Assembly: GCA_017849585.1 (NCBI GenBank)
Contig: JAFIGT010000017.1
Span: 62,001 to 126,000, forward strand
Length of the DNA stretch: 64,000 nucleotides
DNA from: Verrucomicrobium sp.
Lineage (GTDB): Bacteria > Verrucomicrobiota > Verrucomicrobiia > Methylacidiphilales > UBA1321
Direction: 5' to 3'
This document shows positions 1-9,559 of the stretch, piece by piece. A program made the translations under genes and the position numbers. Each line of letters begins with the position of its first letter. Within the stretch, counting starts at the first letter, position 1. Under the pieces are notes generated by a model. It was given only the letters and a program-made list of their open reading frames with translations, made no database searches and was not told the DNA's origin.

Positions 1-1492
1 GGCGGCCCTGAAAGCGGCGTTCGAGTTCGACGAGCAGCTCTTCGTCCTCCTTCTTGAGGCGGTCGAGCACCTGCGGGTTGACCTGAATGCGCAATTCGTG
101 CACGCCCGGGTGCATGCGCATGACGCGGGTGATGCCGCGCTGGATTTCGACGCTCATGGTCTCGGGGGATTTGATGATGCCTTTGCCCTTGCAGTGTGGG
201 CATTCCATGAAGACGGTGCGGCTGACGCTTTCCTGCACGCGCTGGCGGGTCATTTCCATGAGGCCGAGCGGCGAGATGGGAAGGATGTGGGTCTTGGCCT
301 TGTCGCGACGGATGTTTTCTTTGAGCTTGTTGTAGACCGCCTGCTGGTCGCGACGGTTTTTCATGTCGATGAAATCGAGAACGACGAGTCCACCGATATT
401 GCGGAGGCGGAGCTGGCGGGCGATTTCCTCGGCGGCTTCGAGATTGGTTTGGAGGATGGTGCGGTCCTGGTCCTTGCCGCCCTTGTTGCGACCGGTGTTG
501 ACGTCGATGGCGACGAGGGCTTCGGTTTCATCGATGACGAGGTAGCCGCCGCAGTTGAGCCAGACCTGACGGCGGAAGGCGCTGTCGATCTGTTTATCTA
601 CTTGGAACTTTTCGAAAATGGGTGTGGCTTCGTTGTAGAAACGAATTTTTTTCTGCGACCGTTTGGAGATGGCACCGATGAGGTTTTTCATCCGGTCGGC
701 GGCCTTTTCGTCGTCGATGACGATGCGGTCGATCTCGTCGGTGAGGAAATCGCGCACGGTGCGTTCGATGATGTCGGGCTCGGAGAGGAGCAGGTTCGGC
801 GCGGGAACGGCTTCCATCTTCTGCTCGATGGTGCGCCATTGGTCGAGTAGCATGGCGAGATCTCGCACGAAGAAGCGGGCCTTTTGACCTTCGCCCACGG
901 TGCGCATGATGACGGCCATGCCGTCCGGAATGTCGAGTTCGTTGAGGATGCGGCGCAAACGCTGGCGTTCCTTCGGGTCCTCGATCTTGCGGGAGATACC
1001 GCATTGGTCGCTAAAGGGCATGAGGACGAGGTAACGACCGGGCAGGGAGATATTGGTGGTGATGCGGGGTCCCTTGGTACCGATCGGGCCTTTGGTAACC
1101 TGCACGATGATGTCGGAACCGGGAGGGTAGAGGCGGGGGATGTCGCCTACCGTGATCTTCTTCTGGTTGCGGCGGCGGCCTTCGCGTTCGATCGTTTCGA
1201 TGCCGGCGTCTGGTGCGGCGGGAATCGCATCCCAGTAGTGGAGGAAGGCGTTCTTTTCGAGGCCGATGTCGACGAACATGGCTTTGAGGCCGGGTTCGAG
1301 GTTCTTGACCTTGCCCTTGTAAATGCTGCCGGAAATCTGCCGGTCACTATCGCGTTCGATGGAGAATTCTTCGAGCCGCCCTCCCTCAAGCAGAGCAATG
1401 CGCCGTTCGAGGCGTTCACAGCTGATGATGATTTCTTTTTCGTCGCCTTTTTTCTTAAAACCAAAAAATCCGCGGATTGAGTCGAGTATCAT
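1..1492 (-). CDS. rng: Ribonuclease E/G family endoribonuclease, C-terminus cut by window edge
   Basis: Single-strand-specific endoribonuclease for rRNA and mRNA processing in the cytoplasm. About 497 residues are visible; the C-terminal end lies beyond position 1. Reading from ATG at 1492, an S1-like RNA-binding part is followed by the nuclease core, with the family signature LDFIDM and the zinc-link motif CPHCKGKG shortly before the truncated end. A ribosome binding site (GGAG) lies 6 bases upstream of the ATG. The gene follows rodA on the same strand with a 78-base gap, so it may be the last gene of the mre/rod operon. The long open frames on the plus strand over this region are its shadows. 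RNase E and RNase G cannot be separated without the missing end. Confidence 0.9.
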   Translation of the reverse strand, partial: MILDSIRGFFGFKKKGDEKEIIISCERLERRIALLEGGRLEEFSIERDSDRQISGSIYKGKVKNLEPGLKAMFVDIGLEKNAFLHYWDAIPAAPDAGIETIEREGRRRNQKKITVGDIPRLYPPGSDIIVQVTKGPIGTKGPRITTNISLPGRYLVLMPFSDQCGISRKIEDPKERQRLRRILNELDIPDGMAVIMRTVGEGQKARFFVRDLAMLLDQWRTIEQKMEAVPAPNLLLSEPDIIERTVRDFLTDEIDRIVIDDEKAADRMKNLIGAISKRSQKKIRFYNEATPIFEKFQVDKQIDSAFRRQVWLNCGGYLVIDETEALVAIDVNTGRNKGGKDQDRTILQTNLEAAEEIARQLRLRNIGGLVVLDFIDMKNRRDQQAVYNKLKENIRRDKAKTHILPISPLGLMEMTRQRVQESVSRTVFMECPHCKGKGIIKSPETMSVEIQRGITRVMRMHPGVHELRIQVNPQVLDRLKKEDEELLVELERRFQGR

Positions 1493-1570
1493 GAAAGTCT
1501 CCAAAGCTCCTTAACGCTTGAGTATACACCAAGTTTCGAGAGCTATTAAATGAATTAATACGAGTTAGAA

Positions 1571-2719
1571 CTAAAAGTTTTGACCTTTACGGTGAATCCA
1601 AACGCTTTGTATCACTCCAATACAGCTCATGCAGACCACCAGGAAGGTGCCGCCGTAGCTGATAAAGGGAAGTGGAATGCCGGTAATGGGCACCACCTGG
1701 ATGCTCATGCCGATGTTGATGAAGATATGGGTAAATAGCATGGCCATGATACCGGCCGTGATGAGGCAGCCGGCCTGATCACGGGAAGAGGCTCCCGCCC
1801 GTAAACATAATAGTAGCAACAAACCCTCCAGAGCAATCACGCTGGCTCCTCCCACGAAGCCCCATTCTTCTCCGATTACAGAAAAAATAAAGTCGTTATA
1901 TGAAGTTTTTTTCGGCAGGTAGCCCAGCACGTTCTGGGTGCCCTTGCAGTAGCCTTTGCCGGAGACTCCACCGGAGCCGATGGCGATGAGGGATTGGTTG
2001 ATCTGCCAGCCGCGGCCCTTGGGATCGAGGCTGGGGTCGAAGAACATCTTGATGCGGGCCAATTGATATTCCTTCACCTTCGGAATCTTCATGTTGGCCT
2101 TGTATATGCCAAAGTAGCAGAAGGCGAATAGTGCCGCCCCGGCCAGCAGGATGATGAAAATGTAGCGGAAGCGAATCCCGGCCACGAACATCATGACGAG
2201 CGCCACCGGCAGGAACACGGCGGCGGAACCCAAGTCGGGTTGCTTGAGGATGAGGCCGACCGGTACGAGGGTGATGCCGAGGACGCTGATGAAGGTGGAG
2301 AATTCCTTGACCCGGGTGCCTCGTTCGAGGAGATACCAGGTGAGAAAGAATATGAAGGCCATTTTGGCCATTTCCGAAGGCTGAATGCTGATGCCGCCGC
2401 CAAGTCGTATCCAGTTCTTCTGGCCGTAGCGTTCCGTGCCAACGAGGTGGACGAGAATCAGGGCGAGGAGAGCGAGGCCAGCAATGATGAGGGCGTACTT
2501 GACCCAGATCTTGTAATCGATCAGCGAGAAAAAGAAGAAGCCCACGAGACCAACGGGAATATAAAGCATCTGCGCCCGATAGGAGTTGCGAAATTCCTCG
2601 ATCTCGTTGGTGTAGGTGGCGCTGTAGATGAAGGCCACGCCCGAGGCGGTCAAGCCGGCCATGACGAAGAATAAAATCCAGTCCAGGCGCATGAGTTTCT
2701 GGAAGATCGAGAGTTTCAT
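1571..2719 (-). CDS. rodA: RodA, SEDS-family peptidoglycan polymerase
   Basis: Inner-membrane glycosyltransferase that polymerises glycan strands during cell elongation, working with PBP2 (MrdA) and the Mre complex. 382 residues, normal for RodA, with about ten hydrophobic segments. The family C-terminal motifs are visible: DFIFSVIGEEWGF and LPFISYGGT. Its ATG overlaps the stop codon of mrdA by one base (TAATG), which indicates translational coupling with its partner transpeptidase. It belongs to the minus-strand mreB-mreC-mreD-mrdA-rodA block. Confidence 0.95.
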   Translation of the reverse strand: MKLSIFQKLMRLDWILFFVMAGLTASGVAFIYSATYTNEIEEFRNSYRAQMLYIPVGLVGFFFFSLIDYKIWVKYALIIAGLALLALILVHLVGTERYGQKNWIRLGGGISIQPSEMAKMAFIFFLTWYLLERGTRVKEFSTFISVLGITLVPVGLILKQPDLGSAAVFLPVALVMMFVAGIRFRYIFIILLAGAALFAFCYFGIYKANMKIPKVKEYQLARIKMFFDPSLDPKGRGWQINQSLIAIGSGGVSGKGYCKGTQNVLGYLPKKTSYNDFIFSVIGEEWGFVGGASVIALEGLLLLLCLRAGASSRDQAGCLITAGIMAMLFTHIFINIGMSIQVVPITGIPLPFISYGGTFLVVCMSCIGVIQSVWIHRKGQNF

Positions 2720-4857
2720 TAGAATCCCCTCCGTTTGGGCATGATGGGAGGGGCATCATCTTCCTGCACGGTGGCCGGTTCATCGCCGCCGCCATTGGTC
2801 GGTTCCGACGAGGGAGCCGCAGGTGCGCTGGGGTCCACATTGGCGGCGGGGGCGGAGGGTGAAGCCGGGGCATTGGCGCCGAGGGGATGGGGCACATCGA
2901 CCACGCCACGGAAATGACCGACGGCGGGGGTCAGGTAGGACAGGGTGATTTCTTTGCCATTTTCCATGTCGAAAATGTTTTGGAGAATCTCATGCGCTAT
3001 CGGGGCGCAGGTGCCGCCGCCGGAGACGCCACCCTCGACCATGACGCAGAAGACGTAGCGCGGTTTATCGTAGGGTGCGAAGCCGTAGAACCAGGTTTTG
3101 TTGTCCTGCATTTTGTGCCCGTTCAGCACGCGCCAGGCCTGTGCGGTGCCGGTCTTGCCGGCCACTTTGATCCCCTGCACTTGGGCGCGGCGGCCCGTGC
3201 CATCGGCCACGACGGCGAGCAGCCCGTCGCGAACGGCTTCGATATCGTTCGGTTTCATCCCAAGAGTGGGGTTATCCGGATCGCGCGGTTGGGCGGCGGG
3301 AATTTCCGCTTTCTGCTCACCGTCGATATCGACCACTTCCTGAATGAGGCGCGGTTTGTAGATGTGACCGCCGTTGGCCACGGCGGACATGAGGACGCAC
3401 ATTTGTAGCGGGCTGACCTGTACCGCGCCCTGTCCGATGGAGACGTTGGCGGTGTAGGCTGAGGTCCAGCGTTCGCGGGGGAAGTTCTTCTTGAGCCATT
3501 CCGGACCGGGCATGATGCCCTTCGATTCGGGAGAAAGTTCGATGCCGGTCGGTTCGCCGAAGCCGACGCGCTGGCCCATTTTCACGATGGGATCGATACC
3601 GGTCTTGTTCGCGCCAAGCTGATAGAAGAAGGTGTTGCACGACATGCGCAAGGCGTCGCGCAGTTTGATCGAGCCCTGACCGTTGGGCGACCAATCCTTG
3701 AACGGATGCCCCGCAATGTAGACCACGCCGGGCGAATCAATGATGGTGTCCTTCGTGATGGCTCCCGCCTTCAAGGCGGCCAGGGCAATCAAGACCTTGT
3801 ACGTCGATCCCGGTGGGTAGGTGGAGAGCGCGCGATCCACCAGCGGGGCGGTGGGATCGGTGTTGAGCGCCTTCCATTCTTCGCTGGTGATGCGGGGGAT
3901 GAAATCGTTCGGATTATAATTCGGCACGGAGACGAGGGCGAGGACGTCACCCGTTTGCGGGTCCATCACCACGGCGGCACCACGACCGACCCCGCGCATG
4001 GCTTGCTCGGCGATGTACTGGATGCGGGCGTCGAGGGTGAGCTTGACGGTGTTGCCGACGGTGGGCCATTTGACCTCTTCTTCGCGATCCACATAGCCGC
4101 GGTAATTCACGCGCAGAATTTTGCCGCCGGGTTGACCCTGCAATTGCGGGTCCATGCGGCCCTCGATGCCCTGACGGCCCACCGTTTCGTAGGGGTAACC
4201 GTCCGCGGCCAGTGCTTCGCTGTTTTCGTCGGGCTTGCCAACGTAACCGAGCACGTGCGAAGCGAAGGCGCCGTAGGTGTAACGGCGGACGGGCCGTGCC
4301 ACAATGTCGATGCCGGGAACGCCGAGATTACGCTCGGAGAATTGGGCGAGGGTGTTGAAATCCACGTCGGTGCGAAATTGGAAGGGAATTTCCTTGCGGG
4401 TGCGGAAGTGCTCGCGGATTTCTCGCTCGTCGGGACGGTGGGAAAAGCCGAGGCTGCGGGCAATGGGGTCAATGGCCTCGTCCACGATTTTCACGATGTC
4501 GACTTGTTCGACGTAGTGAATCTCGCCGTGACGTTTCACCGGTACTTTCACCTTCGGCAGGCGACCGCGATGAGCGCGGGAGTAATTGCGCTGGAGTTCA
4601 TCGAGGTAGAAATCGACATCGAAGCTGGCGCGGTTTTCCGCGAGGGGAACGCCATTGCGGTCGACAATCGCACCGCGCGCGGGTGAGAGCCGTGTGGCCA
4701 CCGTCGTTTGCGTGCGCAGCTTCTCCGTATACACATCGCCGCGCGCGAGCTGCACATCATAGAGCCGGGTGATGAGAATGCCCATCGCCAGCAGCACCAT
4801 CAGCGCCAGCGTCAGCAACCGTCCGTACGGGAGGTTTCTGTCGTCATTCAGCAGCAT
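2719..4857 (-). CDS. mrdA: Penicillin-binding protein 2, elongasome DD-transpeptidase
   Basis: Periplasmic class B penicillin-binding protein that cross-links peptidoglycan during lateral wall growth. 712 residues. An N-terminal membrane anchor (residues about 12-33) is followed by the dimerisation domain and the transpeptidase domain. The three active-site motifs are visible: the SxxK serine in PPGSTYKV, the SxN motif in MSCNTFF and the KTG motif in VAGKTGTAQ. The last 70 residues form a Pro/Ala/Ser-rich tail that is longer than in the E. coli enzyme. The gene overlaps mreD by 14 bases and rodA by one base. Confidence 0.95.
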   Translation of the reverse strand: MLLNDDRNLPYGRLLTLALMVLLAMGILITRLYDVQLARGDVYTEKLRTQTTVATRLSPARGAIVDRNGVPLAENRASFDVDFYLDELQRNYSRAHRGRLPKVKVPVKRHGEIHYVEQVDIVKIVDEAIDPIARSLGFSHRPDEREIREHFRTRKEIPFQFRTDVDFNTLAQFSERNLGVPGIDIVARPVRRYTYGAFASHVLGYVGKPDENSEALAADGYPYETVGRQGIEGRMDPQLQGQPGGKILRVNYRGYVDREEEVKWPTVGNTVKLTLDARIQYIAEQAMRGVGRGAAVVMDPQTGDVLALVSVPNYNPNDFIPRITSEEWKALNTDPTAPLVDRALSTYPPGSTYKVLIALAALKAGAITKDTIIDSPGVVYIAGHPFKDWSPNGQGSIKLRDALRMSCNTFFYQLGANKTGIDPIVKMGQRVGFGEPTGIELSPESKGIMPGPEWLKKNFPRERWTSAYTANVSIGQGAVQVSPLQMCVLMSAVANGGHIYKPRLIQEVVDIDGEQKAEIPAAQPRDPDNPTLGMKPNDIEAVRDGLLAVVADGTGRRAQVQGIKVAGKTGTAQAWRVLNGHKMQDNKTWFYGFAPYDKPRYVFCVMVEGGVSGGGTCAPIAHEILQNIFDMENGKEITLSYLTPAVGHFRGVVDVPHPLGANAPASPSAPAANVDPSAPAAPSSEPTNGGGDEPATVQEDDAPPIMPKRRGF

Positions 4858-5374
4858 AACCAGTGTACTCGCTCCGGCTTCCGGGCTTCCAACCCAACAA
4901 GCGCAATGGCAGATTCAACAGGGCAAAAAGGAACGGACTCAGGATCGTGTTCATAATCGATCCGTAGGTGATGAGTATCCAATCTCCCGGCGTGGAAGAG
5001 CCGCTCCAGATTTGCATGAGGAAGAAAAAATAGGTGAGGCTGAGATAGAGAAAGCTTCCCACCAGCACCACGAGCAGTTGAAAATCGAGGCGGTGCAGCA
5101 GGCGGCCCTGAGTCTGGGTGAGGATGAGCGCAGCCATGAGGCTCAAGGCAATCACGCTGACCCCGATGCGGTTCGGGCAGAGCAGGTCGATGTAAAATCC
5201 CACCGCCGCCGCGATGAAGAAAACCCGCAGGTCGCGCAGGCAGATCGCGGCATAAATCACCAGCAACGCCGGCAGGGCCGGTCGTGCGCCGCCCAGTAAA
5301 TGAATCTCGGGTACAAACATTTGCACCAGCACCGAGAGCAAGCCCAGAACGAGGGTGTAGAAAAACAGGATCAT
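4844..5374 (-). CDS. mreD: MreD, rod-shape-determining membrane protein
   Basis: Small integral membrane protein of the elongasome that links MreC and the cytoplasmic MreB filament to wall synthesis. 176 residues, about 5-6 hydrophobic segments, typical length. Identification rests on size, hydrophobic pattern and its place between mreC and mrdA, because MreD sequences are poorly conserved. The start overlaps the mreC stop (ATGA) and the end overlaps mrdA by 14 bases, showing a tightly packed operon. Confidence 0.85.
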   Translation of the reverse strand: MILFFYTLVLGLLSVLVQMFVPEIHLLGGARPALPALLVIYAAICLRDLRVFFIAAAVGFYIDLLCPNRIGVSVIALSLMAALILTQTQGRLLHRLDFQLLVVLVGSFLYLSLTYFFFLMQIWSGSSTPGDWILITYGSIMNTILSPFLFALLNLPLRLLGWKPGSRSEYTGYAAE

Positions 5375-6201
5375 TTCGCGCCAATAATGATAAACAGCTC
5401 GTCGAGTTGCCGCAAGTCGACGGCGGGATCAATGATGGCTTCCTGGTAAAGTCCGGCTGCGGTGGTGTCTTTCAACTTCGGCACTTCGGCCACCGTGCCT
5501 ATCAGCAAGCCCTGGGGGAAGACGCCGCCGAGACCGCTGGTGTAAACCAATTCTCCAACGGCGATGTTCGCGGCGCGATCGATAAATTTCATGCGGGCCC
5601 GGGGACGACCCTCCTGGTAATTGCTGTCTCCGACCACGATGCCCTGGGCGTTGGAGCCCTGGATGCTCGCGGCGATCTTGCAATTCTCGTCCACGATCAA
5701 CAGCACCTCGGTATAGCGGTCGTTGACGACGCTCGTCTTGCCGATCACACCACGCGGGGAAACCACGGGCATGTCTTTTTCGAGGTTCTTGTCATCGTAC
5801 CAGCCGCGGTTGATTTGCACCGAATTCCACCAGCTCGAGGGATCGCGGCTGATGACCCGGCAGGGGAGCAGTTTGAAAAGGGAATCGGTCTTGAAACCGA
5901 GCATCTCGCGCAGGCGATCGTTTTCCTTGGAGAGATCGTGCAGCAGGTTGATCTCGGTCTGCAGCCGGGCGTTTTCCTCTCGCAACTTGATCGCTTCGGC
6001 CTGCGCTTCCTGCAGGGTCTGCAGGCCGGAGTCGACGCGGGTGAAGAACCCCTTGATCTTGCTGAAGAAACTGAGCGCGGGGGTGGACACCTCATAGGCC
6101 ACGTGGCGCATTTTCTCCTGCGTCTTGGGCGATTGGGACAGGCCCAGGACCACCAGCACCGCGAGGGCCAGGAAGGTGAAAAGATATTTTTGATTAATCA
6201 T
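5371..6201 (-). CDS. mreC: MreC, rod-shape-determining periplasmic scaffold
   Basis: Bitopic membrane protein whose periplasmic part scaffolds PBP2 and other wall enzymes. 276 residues from ATG at 6201: one transmembrane segment near the N-terminus, a coiled coil rich in Glu/Leu/Gln (residues about 60-105), then the beta-rich MreC core with the conserved stretch SPRGVIGK. An in-frame TTG at 6222 would add seven residues, but these are encoded entirely by a palindromic repeat (6202-6216), so the ATG is preferred. There is no clear Shine-Dalgarno sequence because that repeat directly abuts the start codon. Confidence 0.9.
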   Translation of the reverse strand: MINQKYLFTFLALAVLVVLGLSQSPKTQEKMRHVAYEVSTPALSFFSKIKGFFTRVDSGLQTLQEAQAEAIKLREENARLQTEINLLHDLSKENDRLREMLGFKTDSLFKLLPCRVISRDPSSWWNSVQINRGWYDDKNLEKDMPVVSPRGVIGKTSVVNDRYTEVLLIVDENCKIAASIQGSNAQGIVVGDSNYQEGRPRARMKFIDRAANIAVGELVYTSGLGGVFPQGLLIGTVAEVPKLKDTTAAGLYQEAIIDPAVDLRQLDELFIIIGAK

Positions 6202-6216
6202 GCAGCGTGACGCTGC
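6202..6216. repeat. Dispersed palindrome, family 1 (GCAGCGTCACGCTGC)
   Basis: Perfect 6-bp inverted repeat with a 3-base centre, lying immediately upstream of the mreC ATG. Read on the minus strand it is GCAGCGTCACGCTGC, identical to copies at 17848-17862 and 35848-35862. Confidence 0.7.
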
Positions 6217-6284
6217 CCGCAACTATTTGCGGGGTGGCATTCCATCAAAGTTTTCAGCGGAAAGCAGCCTACCGTAAAACACCA

Positions 6285-6307
6285 GAAGCGGCGATGAACG
6301 CCGCTTC
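6285..6307 (-). terminator. Candidate terminator or attenuator after mreB
   Basis: Perfect 9-bp stem (GAAGCGGCG with its complement) and a 5-base loop, followed on the minus strand by a T-rich stretch (TGGTGTTTT). It sits between mreB and mreC, so it may reduce rather than abolish read-through, giving more MreB than MreC. Confidence 0.6.
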
Positions 6308-6347
6308 CAGTTTTCGAGGTCTGCGTTGTGCGCTTTCCCATTTACAT

Positions 6348-7382
6348 CTACATCTGACGCTCGGCTTCGGCCACCTTGCGCAGGTAGTTGAATTCCTGCA
6401 ACACCTTGCCTGTGCCTTCGGCCACCGCGCTGAGGGGATCTTCCGCGACGTGCACCGGCAGGCCGGTTTCTTCCGCGAGGAGACGATCCATGCCGCGCAG
6501 GAGCGCACCGCCACCGGCGAGCACGATACCGCGCTCGACCAAGTCGGCGGAGAGTTCTGGAGGGCAACGCTCGAGGGTAATGCGGACGCTTTCGACGATC
6601 ACGGAGATCGGTTCGAGCATCGCTTCGCGCACTTCCTGCGAGGTGATGGTGAGGGTCTTCGGCAATCCGGCGACGAGGTCGCGGCCTTTGACTTCCATCG
6701 ACGATTCTTTTTCCATCGGGTAGGCTGAGCCGATCTTGATCTTGATCTCTTCGGCCGAGCGCTCACCGATCATCAAATTGTAGGCGCGGCGCATGTAGTT
6801 GATGATGCTCTCGTCGAGCTCATCTCCGGCGACGCGGACGCTGCGGCTGAACACGATGCCCGCGAGCGAGATGATCGCCACTTCGGTCGTGCCACCACCG
6901 ATATCCACAATCATGTTACCGGCCGCTTCCTGCACCGGCAGGCCGACGCCGATGGCCGCGGCCATCGGTTCTTCAATCAAATGCACTTCGCGCGCTCCGG
7001 CATGAAGGGCGGAATCTTTCACCGCGCGCTTTTCCACTTCGGTGATGCCGGTCGGCACCGCGATGACGACGCGCGGGGCGCGCAGCTTGCGGCGATTGGC
7101 AACCTTGAGAATGAATGCCTTCAGCATCGCCTCGGTGATTTCGAAATCCGCGATGACGCCATCCTTCATCGGGCGCACGGCAATGATGCTGCCGGGCGTA
7201 CGACCCAGCATGCGCTTGGCTTCGTCGCCGACCGCAAGCACCTTTTTCGTGCCTTGCTGGATCGCCACGACGGAGGGCTCACGCAGAACGATTCCCTGAT
7301 CGCGAACGTAGACCAGAGTATTAGCGGTGCCGAGGTCGATCCCAATGTCGTTAATGAAGAAACTGGAAATGGCTTTAAACAT
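6348..7382 (-). CDS. mreB: MreB, bacterial actin-like cell-shape protein
   Basis: ATP-dependent actin homologue forming membrane-associated filaments that direct lateral wall synthesis. 344 residues, standard length. The N-terminal phosphate-binding motif [15 protein letters not shown] and the later [12 protein letters not shown] and [10 protein letters not shown] nucleotide-binding motifs are visible. An amphipathic N-terminal helix (MFKAISSFF) precedes the core. It is the first gene of the shape operon, separated from mreC by 146 bases that hold a hairpin and a repeat. Confidence 0.97.
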   Translation of the reverse strand: MFKAISSFFINDIGIDLGTANTLVYVRDQGIVLREPSVVAIQQGTKKVLAVGDEAKRMLGRTPGSIIAVRPMKDGVIADFEITEAMLKAFILKVANRRKLRAPRVVIAVPTGITEVEKRAVKDSALHAGAREVHLIEEPMAAAIGVGLPVQEAAGNMIVDIGGGTTEVAIISLAGIVFSRSVRVAGDELDESIINYMRRAYNLMIGERSAEEIKIKIGSAYPMEKESSMEVKGRDLVAGLPKTLTITSQEVREAMLEPISVIVESVRITLERCPPELSADLVERGIVLAGGGALLRGMDRLLAEETGLPVHVAEDPLSAVAEGTGKVLQEFNYLRKVAEAERQM

Positions 7383-7852
7383 GATGATTAGGTAAGTTTT
7401 TTCTATTTAGGGGCGGTAATAGTTACCGTCAAGGTCGAAACCCTTAAGGGGTCTTCAGCATAGATTGCGGAATTTTTCTCCTTCATCGGTTTTTCCTCAC
7501 CAAGTTGATCGGAACTCTACTGGGAAAACTTTACCGATTTACTGAGTCTTGGCACTTTTTTCCCAATTGTCCACTGATTACGTCTGAGGGGACGCGATTT
7601 TGTGGAACAGTGAAATGCAGGGCTCAAAAAATAAATGACGGCGACAAGCGGCGACAAGAATCGACCCCTTCTGTTGGGTGTCGACGACGGTGTCGGTCCA
7701 ACCGGGCGCTTTCCCATTTCAGGCTGGCGATATCAGGGGATGAGAGCTCGCGCATGATTCCTGTTTTAGCAGGAATCGGGTGGAAGTGTTTGCGTTAGGT
7801 GAGATAGGTGAGCTGCGTGTGCGATATTTTTCGCGGTGGGAGCTGGAAATAA
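7383..7852. other. Intergenic region upstream of mreB
   Basis: About 470 bases without a convincing gene. Apart from the candidate mreB promoter it holds short palindromes (GGTAATAGTTACC at 7415-7427, CCCTTAAGGG at 7441-7450). Small open frames on both strands (7505-7798, 7517-7717) have no start signals and no recognisable domains, and their composition resembles non-coding DNA. Confidence 0.6.
7404..7432 (-). promoter_or_regulatory. Candidate sigma-70-type promoter for mreB
   Basis: On the minus strand a -35-like TTGACG (7432-7427) and a -10-like TAAATA (7409-7404) are 17 bases apart. The start would fall about 15 bases before the mreB ATG. The -10 match is only partial. Confidence 0.4.
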
Positions 7853-7884
7853 ATCAGGGCCGGCTCGCGAGAGCCGACCCTGAT
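7853..7884 (-). terminator. Rho-independent terminator of the ammonium transporter gene
   Basis: A 14-bp GC-rich stem with one G-T pair and loop TCGC, followed on the minus strand by TTATTT. It lies 23 bases after the stop codon of the transporter gene. Confidence 0.85.
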
Positions 7885-7907
7885 CACTTTTTTATGGCAG
7901 ACGAAAT

Positions 7908-9482
7908 TTAGCGCGATTCGGGGTTGATATCGGCCTGGTAGCCGAGGGCACCCATTTCGGGGATGTCGAGACCGGCGATTTCATCGACGACTTCGACCCG
8001 GTTGCCGATGGTCTTTTCGATGAGGGTGAAGAAGGCGTAGGAGATGCCGTAGACGACCACGATGCAGGTGATGGTTCCGATGCATTGGGCCACCAGCTGG
8101 CTGGCATCGCCGTAGAATAAACCCTTTACGTTGCCTTCCACGCCGTTCCAGCCCGCGCCGTACTTGCCGTTAGCAAAGAGGCCGAGGGAGATCACACCCC
8201 ACGCGCCGTTGCAGCCGTGGACCGCGATGGCACCGACGGGGTCATCGACCTTGAGCACTTCTTCCACGAAGAGCGCGGCGTAAAGAACGATCACACCCGA
8301 GATGGCTCCAATCAGCACTGCCACCCAGGACTCCACAAAGGCGCAGGGGGCGGTGATGGCCACGGCTCCGGCGAGGAGGCCGTTGCACATGAAGCTCGGG
8401 TCGGGTTTGCCGAAGCGGAACCAGGTGAGGATCATCCCCACGGCCGCACCGGAGGCGGTGGCGAGCATGGTGTTCGTGGCGATAATTCCAATCTGCGGGT
8501 CGTTACCGGACAGGGTCGAACCGGGATTGAAGCCAAACCAGCCGAAGGCGAGGATGAAGGTTCCCAGCATGGCCATGGGCACGTTGTGACCGGGGATCGG
8601 GTTGGAGGTGCCGTTCTTGTTGAACTTGCCGTAGCGCGGTCCGATAATCTGCGCACCGGCCAGAGCAATCGCGCCGCCGCACAAGTGCACGACCGAGGAA
8701 CCGGCGAAGTCGACGTGACCGTGACCGAGGCCAAAGTTCTTGCCCAAAGCTGCGAGCCAGCCGCCGCCCCACACCCAGCTGCCATAGAGCGGGTAGATAA
8801 AGCCGCCGACAAACACGGCATAGATACAAAAGGGGAAGAACTTCCACCGTTCCGCCATGGCTCCGGTGGGGATGGTGGCGGTGGTGTCCATGAACACCAT
8901 CTGGAAGAGGAAGAGGGCGAAGATGCCGCCGGTCCAGAATTGAGAACCGGTCAGAAACCAACCCGTGGTGCCCATGAGCTGAAACTCTTTGCCACCCAGA
9001 TTAAAACTCAGTGCGCTATTGAGTGCGGCTCCAACATCAGGGCCGAGCGTGGCCACGGTGCTGACCGATGTCGTGGCTCCGGTCCCACCAAACATGATGG
9101 CAAAGCCAGTCATCCAGAAGCCCAGCATACCGAGCGCGTACACCATGAAGTTCATCGACATGGTATGACAGCAGTTCTTCGCGCGGGTGAAGCCGGTTTC
9201 CACCAGGGCAAATCCGGCCTGCATGAACATGACGATGAACCCGGTCAGCAGAGTCCAGACGATGTTGAGATTAACGCCGCTGGTCGCCAGACCGTCGGTA
9301 ATTTTCTGGACGTTATCGCTCAGGGCTTTGATGTCCGCCGCGTTGGCCATGACGGCCGTATGGGAGGCCGCCGGTACGGAGGCTTCGGGGGTTGTCGTAG
9401 TGGCATCCTGGGCGGTCAGCGAAGCCGCGCTGACGAAAAGCGCCGTGGTCAGGATCAAGAGTGTTTTCGATAGGGATGACAT
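7908..9482 (-). CDS. amtB: Ammonium transporter (Amt family) with signal peptide
   Basis: Inner-membrane channel for ammonium/ammonia uptake. 524 residues from ATG at 9482. A cleavable signal peptide (residues about 5-25, ending near TAQDA) is followed by an Ala/Thr-rich periplasmic segment and eleven predicted membrane helices. Amt features are visible: FMQAGFALVETGF in the first core helix, DFAGSSVVHLCGG, and the second pore histidine in AIAVHGCNGAWG. This is a different Amt lineage from the second copy at 42196-43710 and it has no linked PII gene. A longer start at ATG 9506 would read through a candidate sigma-54 promoter. The gene ends at a strong terminator. Confidence 0.92.
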   Translation of the reverse strand: MSSLSKTLLILTTALFVSAASLTAQDATTTTPEASVPAASHTAVMANAADIKALSDNVQKITDGLATSGVNLNIVWTLLTGFIVMFMQAGFALVETGFTRAKNCCHTMSMNFMVYALGMLGFWMTGFAIMFGGTGATTSVSTVATLGPDVGAALNSALSFNLGGKEFQLMGTTGWFLTGSQFWTGGIFALFLFQMVFMDTTATIPTGAMAERWKFFPFCIYAVFVGGFIYPLYGSWVWGGGWLAALGKNFGLGHGHVDFAGSSVVHLCGGAIALAGAQIIGPRYGKFNKNGTSNPIPGHNVPMAMLGTFILAFGWFGFNPGSTLSGNDPQIGIIATNTMLATASGAAVGMILTWFRFGKPDPSFMCNGLLAGAVAITAPCAFVESWVAVLIGAISGVIVLYAALFVEEVLKVDDPVGAIAVHGCNGAWGVISLGLFANGKYGAGWNGVEGNVKGLFYGDASQLVAQCIGTITCIVVVYGISYAFFTLIEKTIGNRVEVVDEIAGLDIPEMGALGYQADINPESR

Positions 9483-9495
9483 CGAAGGGCTTGCA

Positions 9496-9509
9496 GCAGC
9501 CTCCATGCC
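9496..9509 (-). promoter_or_regulatory. Candidate sigma-54 (-24/-12) promoter before amt
   Basis: On the minus strand, TGGCATGGAGGCTGCT matches the -24/-12 consensus with GG-N10-GC spacing (GG at 9509-9508, GC at 9497-9496). The predicted start falls about two bases before the ATG, so the transcript would be almost leaderless, which lowers confidence. Confidence 0.4.
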
Positions 9510-9559
9510 AAGTACTAGCGCATCGTCCGGAGCGGGAGGCCCCCTTCTTTCCACCCCTC

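Noticed and set aside
98-1480. Long plus-strand open frames over the left end
   Set aside because: They are antisense shadows of rng, which shows clear RNase E/G motifs on the minus strand.
7505-7798. 97-codon open frame upstream of mreB
   Set aside because: No ribosome binding site, Arg/Ser/Cys-rich composition, no recognisable domain.
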